Numbered from the stretch's first letter, positions 20,240 to 29,267 are shown. The stretch: 64,000 nucleotides of DNA from Roseiarcus sp963798015 (GCA_963798015.1 CAWCSA010000024.1:85464-149463), one strand, 5' to 3'. The notes: generated by a model not told the origin, from the letters alone. A program made the numbers and translations.

Positions 20240-21796
20240 CTATTTCCCAACACACAGACGCGCAAAAATCTCGCCCAGTACGTCCTCGACCCCGATGCGC
20301 CCGACTATGCGATCCATTGCCGACGCCGCGCGTCGAAGATCCTCGGCGATCAATTCCGGCTCCGCTGCCTCCGGCGCAAGCGCCGAAGCCAGCGCTTGGC
20401 GCGCCTCCTGAAAACCGCGCCGGTGCCTTTCAAGCGTCAACAAAGCCGGCTCGTGCGAAGACATGCGCTCTTCGGCCAGATCGGCAATGGCGTCAAGCAG
20501 CCGGTCGATCCCCGCTCCGGTTTTCGCCGATATGGCAAGGCTTGCCGTATCTTCCGCCGGCGCGGCGCCCGGCTCCCAAGCGCCATTCGATGAGGCCGCC
20601 GCGCGAGTCGACTCTCCTCCCCCCTTGTGAGGGAGGCTGGGAGGGGGGTCGGGCCGGCGCCTCCCGTTTCCTGTGGTGTCAACTCCAATCGGGCCACTCA
20701 GTGTTCCATGGTCGGCGCGACCCCCCACCGCATCCCGCCCCCGCAGGGGGGGCGGGGGCGCCAGAGGCGGTGGTAGTTTCTTCTCTGGTGGAGAGTCACC
20801 TAAAAGATCGATCTTGGTGCGGACGTCCAGAATAGGACTACCCAGGCTCTGCGCCTGACTGTCTTCGCCGTCGCTCAGCCACAAGGTCAGGTCCGCGCTC
20901 TTGGCTTTGCGACGCGCTCTTGCGACGCCTTCCTGTTCGATCGGATCACGGGCGTCGCGAATCCCCGCCGTGTCGAAGAGAATAACGGGGTAACCGCGCA
21001 GATCGAGGAACACCTCGATCAAGTCCCGGGTCGTTCCCGGGATTGGCGACGTAATCGCGACATCGCGGCCGGCAAGCGCGTTCATCAGCGTCGACTTGCC
21101 GACATTGGGAGGCCCGGCGATCACGACGGTAAAGCCGTCTCGCAGGCGTTGGGCCGAGTCCGCAGTCGCGAGCGCCCGGTCGATCCGTTCGATCGCCGCC
21201 CCCGCCGCGCGCCTGACCGATTCAAGCGTGAAATCCGAGGCGTCCTCGACATCGGTGAAATCAATCTGCGTTTCGACCGCCGCCATGGCCTCGAGGAGGC
21301 TCAGGCGAATCGCCTCGCACTCGCGGCTGAGCGCCCCGCCGGCGATGCGCTGAGCCTGTCGCCGCTGTGCCTCGGTTTCGGCTTCGACCAAACCAGCGAT
21401 CCCCTCCACCTCGGAAAGGTCGATCTTCCCGTTCATGAACGCGCGCCAGGCGAATTCCCCGGGCTCGGCCGGCCGCAGTCCGGGCACGAGCCCCAATGCC
21501 CGGACGACCGCGGACGTGACCGCCCGTCCGCCGGTGACGCTGATCTCCGCTATCTCCTCGCCGGTGAAGCTGCGGGGCGCCTGAAACCGGGTGATCAACG
21601 CGCGGTCGAGCGGTTCCTGAGACTGAGGATGTCTCAACGTTCGCAGGACAGCGCGGCGGTCGGGAAACTCAGCCCCAGGCGCGATTGTCTTGAGCGCCTC
21701 CGAACAGCCGGGACCGGATATGCGCACAACCGTGATTGCGGCTCGGCCGACGCCAGAGGCGGGCGCGAAGATCGTGTCGTGATTGTTGGCGAACAT
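20240..21796 (-). CDS. mnmE: tRNA modification GTPase MnmE, with in-frame repeat insertion
   Basis: A G-protein that works with MnmG on tRNA wobble uridine, using formyl-tetrahydrofolate. The N-terminal domain has VRISGPG and RSFTGEEIAEISVTGG. The G domain has G1 GPPNVGKST (residues 228-236), G2 PGTTRDLIEV, G3 FDTAGIRDARDPIE, G4 TKID (327-330) and G5 ISAKTGAGID (422-431). The C-terminus ends CVGK, the catalytic CxGK motif. At 518 residues it is about 70 longer than usual. The excess is a Pro/Arg/Gly-rich stretch between G4 and G5 (residues about 334-417) whose DNA looks like an intergenic palindromic repeat. The frame stays open throughout, so the enzyme may still work. Confidence 0.93.
   Translation of the reverse strand: MFANNHDTIFAPASGVGRAAITVVRISGPGCSEALKTIAPGAEFPDRRAVLRTLRHPQSQEPLDRALITRFQAPRSFTGEEIAEISVTGGRAVTSAVVRALGLVPGLRPAEPGEFAWRAFMNGKIDLSEVEGIAGLVEAETEAQRRQAQRIAGGALSRECEAIRLSLLEAMAAVETQIDFTDVEDASDFTLESVRRAAGAAIERIDRALATADSAQRLRDGFTVVIAGPPNVGKSTLMNALAGRDVAITSPIPGTTRDLIEVFLDLRGYPVILFDTAGIRDARDPIEQEGVARARRKAKSADLTLWLSDGEDSQAQSLGSPILDVRTKIDLLGDSPPEKKLPPPLAPPPPLRGRDAVGGRADHGTLSGPIGVDTTGNGRRRPDPPPSLPHKGGGESTRAAASSNGAWEPGAAPAEDTASLAISAKTGAGIDRLLDAIADLAEERMSSHEPALLTLERHRRGFQEARQALASALAPEAAEPELIAEDLRRAASAMDRIVGRIGVEDVLGEIFARLCVGK
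20546..20797. repeat. Palindromic repeat inserted in frame within mnmE
   Basis: The approximately 250 bases encoding MnmE residues 334-417 contain GGGAGGCTGGGAGGGGGG, and a stem formed by CCGCCCCC-type and GGGGGCGGG-type arms around 20741-20758. They also contain TCCCCCCTTGTGAGGGAGG at about 20618. This is the composition of extragenic repeats, not of a GTPase domain. Boundaries are approximate. Confidence 0.75.
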
Positions 21797-21848
21797 GGGC
21801 CGGTCGCTCTAAAGCAACGCGTTCAAATTGAAACACGGCCGCCTCTCC

Positions 21849-21922
21849 TGTCATTCCCGCGCAAGCGGGAATCCAGAATATTGGCAAAGGCTTGCTGGAT
21901 GCCCGCTTTCGTGGGCATGACA
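21849..21922. repeat. Intergenic palindromic repeat upstream of mnmE
   Basis: TGTCATTCCCGC...GCGGGAATCCAG and CTGGATGCCCGC...GTGGGCATGACA form two nested hairpins with complementary outer ends. It is the typical CATTCCCGCGxxAGCGGGAATCC repeat of Rhizobiales. Confidence 0.85.
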
Positions 21923-21990
21923 GACGACGGCGTTTGGCTGATAGCACTTTGTGCTAGCCAGTTCGAGCGGCGGGCGGCTGCCGGTTTGCG

Positions 21991-22488
21991 TCAGTCTCGC
22001 GTCGGAGCAGCGGCCGGCAATTCGCTGACTGCGCCCGAATGTGCGGGGGCGGAGGTCGCCTGCTTCCAGGGCGGCGTGCACACAACATACTGATCCGCAA
22101 TCGCTTCGTGATCGCCCTGCTTTTCACGCTGGAAATAAAGATAGCAAATGCTGAGCCCGCCGGTGCGATAATCGACGCGAAACACGCCGCCTTCCTGTTC
22201 GTGACGCGTCGCGATCAGCCCATAGTCGCTGGGCTCCTGCTTCGTCGCGCCGTCGCCGCTGCGATAGCAGGAGGTGACGCCGAACGCGCCCGGGCCGACA
22301 TCGGGCCGCCCCGGATTGTGAGCGAACTGGCAGGCGATGACATCGCCCGACAATTTGTCGAGGCGGTAGACCAGCGACAGGTTGATTTGCGGCGCGGCGA
22401 GAAACTCATATTGGGCAGCTTCAGCGCCCGTCGCAAAGAGGCACGCGGCGACCACCGCAAACCCAAAACTTGAAGCTTTCGCCAACAT
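21991..22488 (-). CDS. Hypothetical secreted protein
   Basis: A 165-residue protein with a clear signal peptide (MLAKASSFGFAVVAACLFATG, then AEA for cleavage near residue 24). The mature part has three or more cysteines (IACQFAH, TSCYRSG, SICYLYFQR, VVCTPPW) and may form disulfides in the periplasm. I do not recognise the family. The start at 22488 is preceded by AGAGG at the right distance. It lies between mnmE and gpmA on the same strand, but no operon link is evident. Confidence 0.75.
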   Translation of the reverse strand: MLAKASSFGFAVVAACLFATGAEAAQYEFLAAPQINLSLVYRLDKLSGDVIACQFAHNPGRPDVGPGAFGVTSCYRSGDGATKQEPSDYGLIATRHEQEGGVFRVDYRTGGLSICYLYFQREKQGDHEAIADQYVVCTPPWKQATSAPAHSGAVSELPAAAPTRD

Positions 22489-22575
22489 TTCTGACCTCTG
22501 CGAAACGCAAATCACGGGAGGTCAACATGGCGCCGAGCGTCTTCACAAATCGTTAAGGCTAACGGAAAATTACCG

Positions 22576-23196
22576 TCAGCCTAGGATCTCTTTGCTGGCG
22601 ACGGTCGAGTTGGCGTTGAGCCGATAGACAAGGGGCACGCCAGTCGCGAGCTCCATCGTCGGAATCGTCTCCGGCGTCAGGCGGTCGAGCACCATGACCA
22701 AAGCGCGCAGAGAGTTGCCATGCGCCGCGACCAGAACGCGCTTGCCGCTGAGCACCGGAGGCAGGATGTTCTGGCAATAATAGGGGAGCGCGCGCGCGAC
22801 TGTATCTCTCAGGCTTTCACCGCCTGGCGGATTGATGTCGTAGCTGCGCCGCCATTTGTGGACCTGCTCCTCGCCCCACTTCTTGCGCGCATCATCCTTG
22901 TTGAGCCCGGCCAGATCGCCATAGTCGCGTTCGTTGAGAGCCTGATCCCGCTCTTCCGGCAGGCCGGTCTGCCCCATTTCCGCCAGCGCTAAGCTAAGCG
23001 TGCGCTGGGCGCGGATGAGGGCCGAGGTGAAGACGAGATCGAAAGCGACGCCATGCGCCTTCATCCGCCGCCCGGCTTGTTTGGCTTCCTCGACGCCGGC
23101 GGGGGACAAGTCTACGTCGCGCCACCCCGTGAAGAGGTTCTTGAGGTTCCATTCACTCTGACCATGGCGCAATAAGACAAGAAGACGATCAGCCAT
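22576..23196 (-). CDS. gpmA: 2,3-bisphosphoglycerate-dependent phosphoglycerate mutase
   Basis: Interconverts 3- and 2-phosphoglycerate in glycolysis through a phosphohistidine. The 206-residue protein has the catalytic LLRHGQSEWNLKNLFTGW near the N-terminus, RAQRTLSLAL, ERDYGDLAGLNKDDA, the PPGGESLRDTVARALPYY loop and the second histidine in VLVAAHGNSLRALVM. The short bacterial form (about 206 residues) is usual in alphaproteobacteria. I chose the ATG at 23196, the usual MADRLLVLLRHG start, over an upstream in-frame start. Confidence 0.96.
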   Translation of the reverse strand: MADRLLVLLRHGQSEWNLKNLFTGWRDVDLSPAGVEEAKQAGRRMKAHGVAFDLVFTSALIRAQRTLSLALAEMGQTGLPEERDQALNERDYGDLAGLNKDDARKKWGEEQVHKWRRSYDINPPGGESLRDTVARALPYYCQNILPPVLSGKRVLVAAHGNSLRALVMVLDRLTPETIPTMELATGVPLVYRLNANSTVASKEILG

Positions 23197-23280
23197 AGGA
23201 ATTCGCCTTGGTTGGAGGTCGACGCGCGGCCTTAAAAGCATGGCGCATCGGCGGCGCCAACCCGAAAACCGAGAGAACTG

Positions 23281-24027
23281 TTATTCGGAGTGGCGCTCGC
23301 GCCGGGTGCTCGGCGCGAGAGCGGGTTTCAGGGGAGGCAATCGCGCTCGGGCGACCTTGCGGACGCCGACCGGCCGACGAACCTGCTTGATCGCCTCGAC
23401 GATGTATACGCCCGCAAACGGCGCTCCAAGCGCTCCTCCGACCCGCTCGATCGTTGTCGCGGACCGGATCATGAAAGGCCGGGCGACCGGTGGCGCGTGA
23501 AGCGCTTCGCCCCAGAAAACCGGCGAGAACTCCGCTCGATGAAGCAAGTCGCGAAGCTGGGATTTCGAATAGGGCAGGCCCTGTCCATAGGGCGTACTGT
23601 CCGTGCGCGCCCAGACGCCCCGGCGGGAGGGAACGATTACGATCATTCGACCTTCCGGCGAAGTAATGCGCCACAGTTCTTCAAGCAGCGCGTCCGGCCG
23701 ATCGGCTGCCTCCAACGCGTGAGCGATCAACAGCCGGTCGATGGAGCCGTCAGGCAACGGCAACATTTCAGCGTCGACGAGGGCCGCCGCGCAGCGTTCG
23801 CCGTCCGGCCAGATCACTGCCCCCTGTTCAGCCGGCATCAGGGCCAGGCATCGGCGAGCGCCGTCGCGGAATCGTTCGAGATAGGGGGCGCCATAACCGA
23901 ACGCGGCGATGGAGAGGCCAGCGCTGCTGTTCCAGCGCTCACGGATCACGCGCCCGATCAACCTGCGGGCGACGCCGCCGAGGGGCGAGCTGTAGAAGCT
24001 CTGTAAACTGAGGACGTCGAGAGGCAT
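23281..24027 (-). CDS. Class I SAM-dependent methyltransferase (type 11)
   Basis: A 248-residue cytosolic methyltransferase-like protein. The N-terminal MPLDVLSLQSFYSSPLGGVARR is typical of a conserved alphaproteobacterial family found beside gloB. SIAAFGYGAPYLERF replaces the usual glycine-rich motif I, DAEMLPLPDGSIDRLLIAHALE is motif II/III, and EELWRITSPEGRMIVIVPSRRG is motif IV-V. The substrate is unknown. It is divergent from gloB with about 210 bp between. The start at 24027 gives the conserved N-terminus; the frame is open further upstream to 24081. Confidence 0.8.
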   Translation of the reverse strand: MPLDVLSLQSFYSSPLGGVARRLIGRVIRERWNSSAGLSIAAFGYGAPYLERFRDGARRCLALMPAEQGAVIWPDGERCAAALVDAEMLPLPDGSIDRLLIAHALEAADRPDALLEELWRITSPEGRMIVIVPSRRGVWARTDSTPYGQGLPYSKSQLRDLLHRAEFSPVFWGEALHAPPVARPFMIRSATTIERVGGALGAPFAGVYIVEAIKQVRRPVGVRKVARARLPPLKPALAPSTRRERHSE

Positions 24028-24238
24028 CGATATCGGCCGGACCGGGCCCACGACTTTGAACGAGCGCCCGACCTTTCGCAATGCGCTTGCGAACGCAACC
24101 CGCGACCGAGAAGTTGCGGAGGAGAGACAGGGACCGGCCGGGCCGTTATAGAGGAGTGCGGTCGGGGAGGCGCGTTCGGCTCAAGCGCCGCGCAAAGCCC
24201 CGAGAACCCCGAAGCCTAACCGCCGAGCGAAATCGCCC

Positions 24239-25009
24239 ATGACGATCAGCATCTATCAATATCTGTGTCTCACGGACAATTACGGCGCCCTGGTGCACGA
24301 TTCGGCGACCGGGGCGACGGCCTGCGTCGACGTTCCGGAAGCCGGACCCACACTCGCCGCTTTGGCAGAGAAGGGTTGGAGCCTAACCGACATCCTGGTC
24401 ACCCATCATCATGCCGATCACATTCAAGGCGTGCCGGACGTAAGGGCGGAATTCCCCAACGCGAAGGTGTGGGGTCCGGCCAAGGATGCGGCGCGAATCC
24501 CTTTCCTCGATCACCAGGCGAAGGAAGGGGACACGGCCCAAGTCGGTTCCCTCCGAGCGAAAGTCATCGAAACCCCCGGCCACACGCTCGGTCATATCGC
24601 CTATCATTTCGAGAAAGACGCAGTTGCCTTCTGCGGCGACACGCTGTTCTCCCTCGGTTGCGGGCGCGTGTTTGAGACGCCCTATGCGGTCATGTGGAAC
24701 TCGCTGGCCAAGCTTGCCGCCCTTCCCGGCGAGACCCAAATTTACTGCGGCCACGAATACACCCAGGCGAATGGCCGGTTCGCCATCACCATCGAACCCG
24801 ACAATCCGATTCTCAAGGCTCGAATTGAGGAGATTGCGAGGTTGCGCGCCGAGCGTCGAGCGACCGTGCCGACAAATATCGCAGCCGAGCTTGCCGCGAA
24901 TCCGTTTCTACGTGTGGAGGAGCCGGCCGTTCAGGCCGCGGTTGGCATGGGGGGCGCGGAGCCTGCGGCGGTGTTCGGGGAGCTCCGCACGCGCAAGGAC
25001 CGCTTTTAA
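24239..25009 (+). CDS. gloB: Hydroxyacylglutathione hydrolase (glyoxalase II)
   Basis: Hydrolyses S-lactoylglutathione to lactate and glutathione, the second step of methylglyoxal detoxification. The 256-residue metallo-beta-lactamase-fold protein has the metal-binding THHHADHIQG, TPGHTLGHIAYHF, FCGDTLFSLGCGRVFE and the histidine in IYCGHEYTQAN. The C-terminal glutathione-binding region with NPFLRVEEP is present. Length and order are standard. The stop overlaps the phaR stop region; the two genes are convergent. Confidence 0.96.
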   Translation: MTISIYQYLCLTDNYGALVHDSATGATACVDVPEAGPTLAALAEKGWSLTDILVTHHHADHIQGVPDVRAEFPNAKVWGPAKDAARIPFLDHQAKEGDTAQVGSLRAKVIETPGHTLGHIAYHFEKDAVAFCGDTLFSLGCGRVFETPYAVMWNSLAKLAALPGETQIYCGHEYTQANGRFAITIEPDNPILKARIEEIARLRAERRATVPTNIAAELAANPFLRVEEPAVQAAVGMGGAEPAAVFGELRTRKDRF

Positions 25010-25599
25010 GGGGTTTCTGTCTTCTTGGCCAAAGATTTAAGGCGCTTTTGCATGTCGGACAGCTGACTGCGCAGATCGTCGATATCGCCCTCGGACGCCG
25101 GCTTCTTGAGCGCTGCGTCAGCGGTCGGGGTCACGGCGGCGAATGGCGAAAACATCGCCAAAGCTTGATTGAACGCCGCGAAATTCTTCTTCGTCAATTC
25201 CTGCAGGGCGGCGAAGGAGCCGGCGGAAAACGCCTCCGGACCAAACATGCGGCTAGCGGCTTCGCGCATCGCCGGTTGCTCGCCCGAAAAGCGGTCGATC
25301 GAAAATTCGAGATAGCTCGGCAGGATCGCCTGCATGCTGTCGCCATAGAACCGGATCAGCTGGCGCAAGAACGTTGTCGGGAGCAGTGACTGCCCCGCAA
25401 TTCCCTCTTGCTCGAAGATGATCTGCGTGAGCACCGAACGGGTGATGTCGTCATTGGTTTTGGCGTCGTAAACGATGAAGTCTTCGCCGGCTTTCACCAT
25501 TACCGCCAAATCGGCCAACGTCACATAGGCGCTCGACGCCGTATTATACAGACGACGATTGGCATACTTCTTGATTGTGATCGGAGTGGAATTAGCCAT
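25006..25599 (-). CDS. phaR: Polyhydroxyalkanoate synthesis repressor PhaR
   Basis: A DNA-binding repressor that senses PHA granules and controls phasin genes, indicating storage-polymer metabolism. The 197-residue protein has the PHB accumulation regulator N-terminal domain (ITIKKYANRRLYNTASSAYV, ADLAVMVKAGEDFIVYDAKT, DDITRSVLTQIIFEQE), followed by the central FLRQLIRFYGDSMQAILPSYLE region and a C-terminal coiled coil (DIDDLRSQLSDMQKRLKSL). The start at 25599 gives the usual N-terminus. No phaC or phasin gene is recognisable nearby. Confidence 0.93.
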   Translation of the reverse strand: MANSTPITIKKYANRRLYNTASSAYVTLADLAVMVKAGEDFIVYDAKTNDDITRSVLTQIIFEQEGIAGQSLLPTTFLRQLIRFYGDSMQAILPSYLEFSIDRFSGEQPAMREAASRMFGPEAFSAGSFAALQELTKKNFAAFNQALAMFSPFAAVTPTADAALKKPASEGDIDDLRSQLSDMQKRLKSLAKKTETP

Positions 25600-25686
25600 G
25601 ACGTTGATGCCGGTCCGGGGTGTGACGCCCACGCGCGTCAACATAAGATAAGCGTTTTTTTTGCGCAGCCAAACCTTTTTTTGCAT

Positions 25687-25985
25687 TGCAGCGTACGCCA
25701 GCGGCTCGATGCAACCGACGAGGTGCGGGCCTTTGATCGCACGCGGCGAGGCGCCAGCATGCCATGGGCGCTCGTTATGGCGGTCGCTTTATCCATGAAG
25801 TCTTGGAAGTTACCGCGGGGCAGCACGAGTTGCTTGGCTTGAAATCTCGGATGCGGCTCTTATAAACGGCGCTAAGGATCAGATGAGCCATCGACGTCAT
25901 CAGGAATATCTTTGAATAGACCAGTCCCGTCTCGATTTGCGTTGTCGCGTTCTCCCTTATTGCCTCCGAAACGCTTTTGACCTTA
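25687..25985. other. Region between phaR and the IS5-type element
   Basis: No secure gene. An 80-residue minus-strand frame (25775-26017) begins inside the insertion element and reads through its end, so its N-terminus is element-derived. Without the element that frame would continue upstream into 26886-27050. The stretch may therefore be the remains of a gene interrupted by the element, but I cannot name a family. Confidence 0.35.
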
Positions 25986-26885
25986 GAGTCCGTTTGAGAA
26001 CACCTATTCGTGAGCAATTCGCCTGAGCAGGATGCTTCCGAGAGCGACGTGGATCATGGCTTCGGAACAGTCGATGCGTTCCTCGTAGTCACGCACGAGA
26101 CGGCGCCATCGCGTCATCCATCCGAACGTTCGCTCGACAACCCATCGACGCGGCAGGACCTCGAAACCCTTGGCGGTGTCGGATCGCTTGACGATCTGGA
26201 TAGTGAAATCGCGGAAGGCGGCCTTATCCATGAGTTGGGTGCGGTCATAGGCCCCGTCGGCGAACAGATGCTTCAGCCACGGCCAGCGCTTGCGGACACC
26301 GTCCAGGATCATTTGAGCCCCGGCGCTGTCGGAAATGTCGGCCGGAGTCAGATTGATCATCAAGAGTTGGCCATCGGTGTCGACGGCGATGTGGCGCTTG
26401 CGACCCACGATCTTCTTGCCCCCATCGTATCCCCTTGTTTTCGCTTCCGGAGCTTTGACCGACGGGCTGTCGATGACGCCCCCGGTTGGGCTTGCTTCGC
26501 GTCCCACGCGCTCCCGGTCGAGCATCAGCGCGACATCGTGGATCGTCTGAAACAGGAACCGACGCACGAATCGTCGAAACCACCAATAGACGGTCTGCCA
26601 GGGCGGGAAATCATTCGGCAGCATCCGCCATCCCCCGCCCGAACGCGCCATGTAACGGATTGCGTTCAACACCTCCCGCAAATCGACCTCGACAGGGCGC
26701 CCCGACTTCGACGCGCGAGGAAGAAAAGGCTCAATCCTCGCCCACTCCTCATCGGTCAAGTCGCTCGGATAACGCTTGGTCTTCTTCTCGATCTTGGCCA
26801 TTCGGCCGCGCGTCGCTCGGGTCCACATCCCAAGCTTGAATCACAGCCGAAAAACCCTTTCAACCAGTTTTCAAACGGACTCTTA
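25983..26885 (-). mobile_element. IS5-family (IS1031-like) insertion sequence with TTA duplication
   Basis: The element is 25986-26882 (897 bp). Its left end starts GAGTCCGTTTGAGAAC and the right end, read inward, starts GAGTCCGTTTGAAAAC, so the inverted repeats are nearly perfect. TTA occurs at 25983-25985 and 26883-26885 as the 3-bp target duplication. One transposase gene fills it. Size, ends and TNA duplication fit the IS1031 group. Confidence 0.92.
26004..26801 (-). CDS. IS5 family transposase
   Basis: A 265-residue DDE transposase. The N-terminal DUF4096-type domain reads YPSDLTDEEWARIEPFLP and EVLNAIRYMARSGGGWRMLP. The catalytic domain has DSPSVKAPEAKTRGYDGGKK with the first Asp, HIAVDTDGQLL, ADGAYDRTQLMDKA with the second Asp, and the Y-(2)-R-(3)-E-(6)-K-like VVERTFGWMTRWRRLVRDYE with the Glu. 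The frame is intact. The ATG at 26801 is a likely start; the frame extends to 26828. Confidence 0.92.
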   Translation of the reverse strand: MAKIEKKTKRYPSDLTDEEWARIEPFLPRASKSGRPVEVDLREVLNAIRYMARSGGGWRMLPNDFPPWQTVYWWFRRFVRRFLFQTIHDVALMLDRERVGREASPTGGVIDSPSVKAPEAKTRGYDGGKKIVGRKRHIAVDTDGQLLMINLTPADISDSAGAQMILDGVRKRWPWLKHLFADGAYDRTQLMDKAAFRDFTIQIVKRSDTAKGFEVLPRRWVVERTFGWMTRWRRLVRDYEERIDCSEAMIHVALGSILLRRIAHE

Positions 26886-27061
26886 GGCGCGGTCGTGCAA
26901 ATCACTAAGGTCGTTGACGCTCTCCCTGCCGCCAAGCAGGACCTGCCGGGCGGTCCGCCAGGTGGATCGAATGTGCGCCAAAAGGCCGACGCTCAGCGCC
27001 TGCAGGGCAAAGGCGCGAAGACACTTCTTGCGAGGGGAAGCGTGGCTCATGAGCCCTGCGC

Positions 27062-28021
27062 TTGAGGCGGCCGCCCTTGCCTGAGACGCCAGTCGACGAG
27101 CGGGTTGAAACGTTCCTCACCCCGCGAGACTGGCTGCGCTATGCGGTCGGCCGCTTCCTCTCGTCTAACCTTGCCTTCGGCCACGGCGCCACGACAGCGC
27201 TCGACGAGGCCGCCTTTCTCATCCTCGAGGGCTTAAGCCTGCCGATCGACATGCTCGATCCGTTTCTGGACGCCAGGCTGCTTCGCGATGAACGCACCCG
27301 GCTTTTGGGACTGATCGAGGCGCGCGCGACGACGCGCAAGCCCGCCGCCTACCTTGTCAACCGCGCGTACATCCAGGGCGTGCCGTTCTACGTCGACGAG
27401 CGCGTCATCGTACCGCGCAGCCTGATTGGCGAGCTCTTGATGACTGCTTTCGCCGAGGACGATGGCATCATCGGCGATCCAGAGATTATCGCCTCAGTGC
27501 TCGACCTCTGCACAGGCGGCGGTTCGCTCGCCATCCTCGCCGCGCGCGCCTTTCCCAATGCGCGCATCGAGGCGGTCGACGTCTCGCCCGGCGCGCTCGA
27601 AGTGGCCGCGCGCAACGTCGAGGAGCATGGTCTTCAGGACCGCATCGCGCTGAAGCAGGGCGATCTGTTCGCGCCGGTCGAGGGCGCGCGCTTCGACTTG
27701 CTCCTGACCAACCCCCCTTATGTCGACGCTGCCGCGATCGAGGGCTTTCCGCCCGAATACGCGGCTGAGCCGGTGCTTGCGCATGCTGGCGGAACGGACG
27801 GGCTCGATATCGTGCGCCGGATTCTTGGCGAAGCGGCCAAGCATTTGACGGCTGAAGGCACGCTCGTGTGCGAAGTAGGCCGCGCGCGCCCGCTGCTCGA
27901 GCTGGAGTTCCCGCACCTGCCATTCGTCTGGCTCGATACCGAAGACATTTCGGGCGAAGTGTTCCTTCTGCGCGCTGCCGATTTTGGCGCGAGAAAGTCG
28001 CGGGCAAGGCCCGAGCGATAG
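27062..28021 (+). CDS. prmB: 50S ribosomal protein L3 glutamine methyltransferase
   Basis: Methylates a glutamine of ribosomal protein L3. The 319-residue length fits. The N-terminal domain has FLTPRDWLRYAVGRFLSSNLAFGHGA, which distinguishes PrmB from PrmC. The SAM-binding part has VIVPRSLIGELL, VLDLCTGGGSLAILAARAFP, EAVDVSPGALEVA and the signature NPPYVDAAAI; AEPVLAHAGGTDGLDIVRRI follows. The start is a TTG at 27062; an in-frame TTG at 27077 is also possible. Its upstream neighbour is the IS5-type element, 180 bp away. Confidence 0.93.
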   Translation: MRRPPLPETPVDERVETFLTPRDWLRYAVGRFLSSNLAFGHGATTALDEAAFLILEGLSLPIDMLDPFLDARLLRDERTRLLGLIEARATTRKPAAYLVNRAYIQGVPFYVDERVIVPRSLIGELLMTAFAEDDGIIGDPEIIASVLDLCTGGGSLAILAARAFPNARIEAVDVSPGALEVAARNVEEHGLQDRIALKQGDLFAPVEGARFDLLLTNPPYVDAAAIEGFPPEYAAEPVLAHAGGTDGLDIVRRILGEAAKHLTAEGTLVCEVGRARPLLELEFPHLPFVWLDTEDISGEVFLLRAADFGARKSRARPER

Positions 28022-28212
28022 AGTCGGTCTCGGTCTAGCCTGCTCGCCGTCGCCATAAGCGACGCCGTCTACACAAACAAGCTCGCAGCTAATCCCCGGG
28101 ATCCCGCGCGGCCGCCTTTGACGCCTTTGTGCCTTGCGTTACGCTTCCGGGCGTGAAACATCCCGCCATCTCCGTCATGGGCGCCGGCGCCATGACGCGC
28201 TCTGGAGGAAAC

Positions 28213-29247
28213 ATGGAAACGCGACGCATAAAGGCTCGGAACGGTGAGGGGCTTACGTTTTCCGTCGTCGGCGAGGGGACCGGCCCGCTCGGCGATTTCT
28301 ATGAGTTGCTCGACGAAAAAACGTCGATCGCAACGATCGAGCAGGCGCTCGCGAGCGGCGTAAAAGTGTTCGATTCCTCGCCCCATTACGGCAACGGGCT
28401 CGCAGAGGCGCGGATCGGCGCGGGGCTCAGGCGCGCCAAGCGCGACGAGATCCTGGTCTCGACCAAGATCGGCCGCATCATGGACCCCTTCACCAGGCCG
28501 CCCAAGCCGCGCAGCGACGTGGTGTCGCCCGGCTTCGCCGGCGGACATCCGCACGCGCCGCGCTTCGACTATTCCTACGACGGCGCGATGCGCTCGATCG
28601 AGCATTCTCTCTTGCGCATGGGCCTCGACCGGGTCGACATCGTCCTCATCCATGATTGCGACGTCTGGACGCATGGCAAGGAAGAAGCGCCGGCGCGCTT
28701 CAAGGAAGCGATGGAGGGCAGCTATCGTGCGCTCGACAAGCTGCGCAACGAAAAGGTCGTCAAGGCCATCGGCTTTGGCATCAACGAGGCCGACACCTGC
28801 GTCAAATTCGCCAAGGCCGGCGATTTCGACGTGGCAATGATGGCCGGACGCTATACGCTGATCGACCAGGCGGGCTTGACGGAATTCCTGCCGCTCGCGC
28901 TTGAGAAGAACATGGGTGTGATGCTCGCCGGCGTGTTCAATTCCGGCATTCTGGCGACCGGCTCGGGCGCCGGTGCCAAGTACGATTACACGGACGCTCC
29001 GAAGGCGATCGTCGACAAGGTGAAGGCGATCGAGGAGATCTGCAAAAAGCACAAGATCACCCTGCGCCAGGCGGCGATCCAATTCGCCCTTGGCCATCCC
29101 GCTGTCGTGTCTGTCGTGCTGGGCGCGGTGAAGCCGGAGGAAGTCAAGTCGAACGTCCACGACGCGACGGTCGAGATCCCGGCGGCCCTGTGGTCGGACC
29201 TCAAATCGGCCAAGCTTCTGGACGCGGCGGCGCCGACGAAGGGGTAA
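28213..29247 (+). CDS. Aldo/keto reductase
   Basis: A 344-residue NAD(P)H-dependent oxidoreductase with the aldo/keto reductase barrel, of the D-threo-aldose/L-fucose 1-dehydrogenase type. GVKVFDSSPHYGNGLAEARIG contains the catalytic Asp and Tyr, STKIGRIM the lysine, and VDIVLIHDCDV the histidine. IGFGINEADTC and GHPAVVSVVLGAVKPEEV fit the NADP-binding end. The ATG at 28213 has GGAGG four bases upstream; earlier in-frame starts have none. Substrate not predictable. Confidence 0.88.
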   Translation: METRRIKARNGEGLTFSVVGEGTGPLGDFYELLDEKTSIATIEQALASGVKVFDSSPHYGNGLAEARIGAGLRRAKRDEILVSTKIGRIMDPFTRPPKPRSDVVSPGFAGGHPHAPRFDYSYDGAMRSIEHSLLRMGLDRVDIVLIHDCDVWTHGKEEAPARFKEAMEGSYRALDKLRNEKVVKAIGFGINEADTCVKFAKAGDFDVAMMAGRYTLIDQAGLTEFLPLALEKNMGVMLAGVFNSGILATGSGAGAKYDYTDAPKAIVDKVKAIEEICKKHKITLRQAAIQFALGHPAVVSVVLGAVKPEEVKSNVHDATVEIPAALWSDLKSAKLLDAAAPTKG

Positions 29248-29267
29248 GCGGGGCGGGTTTCCGCGTC

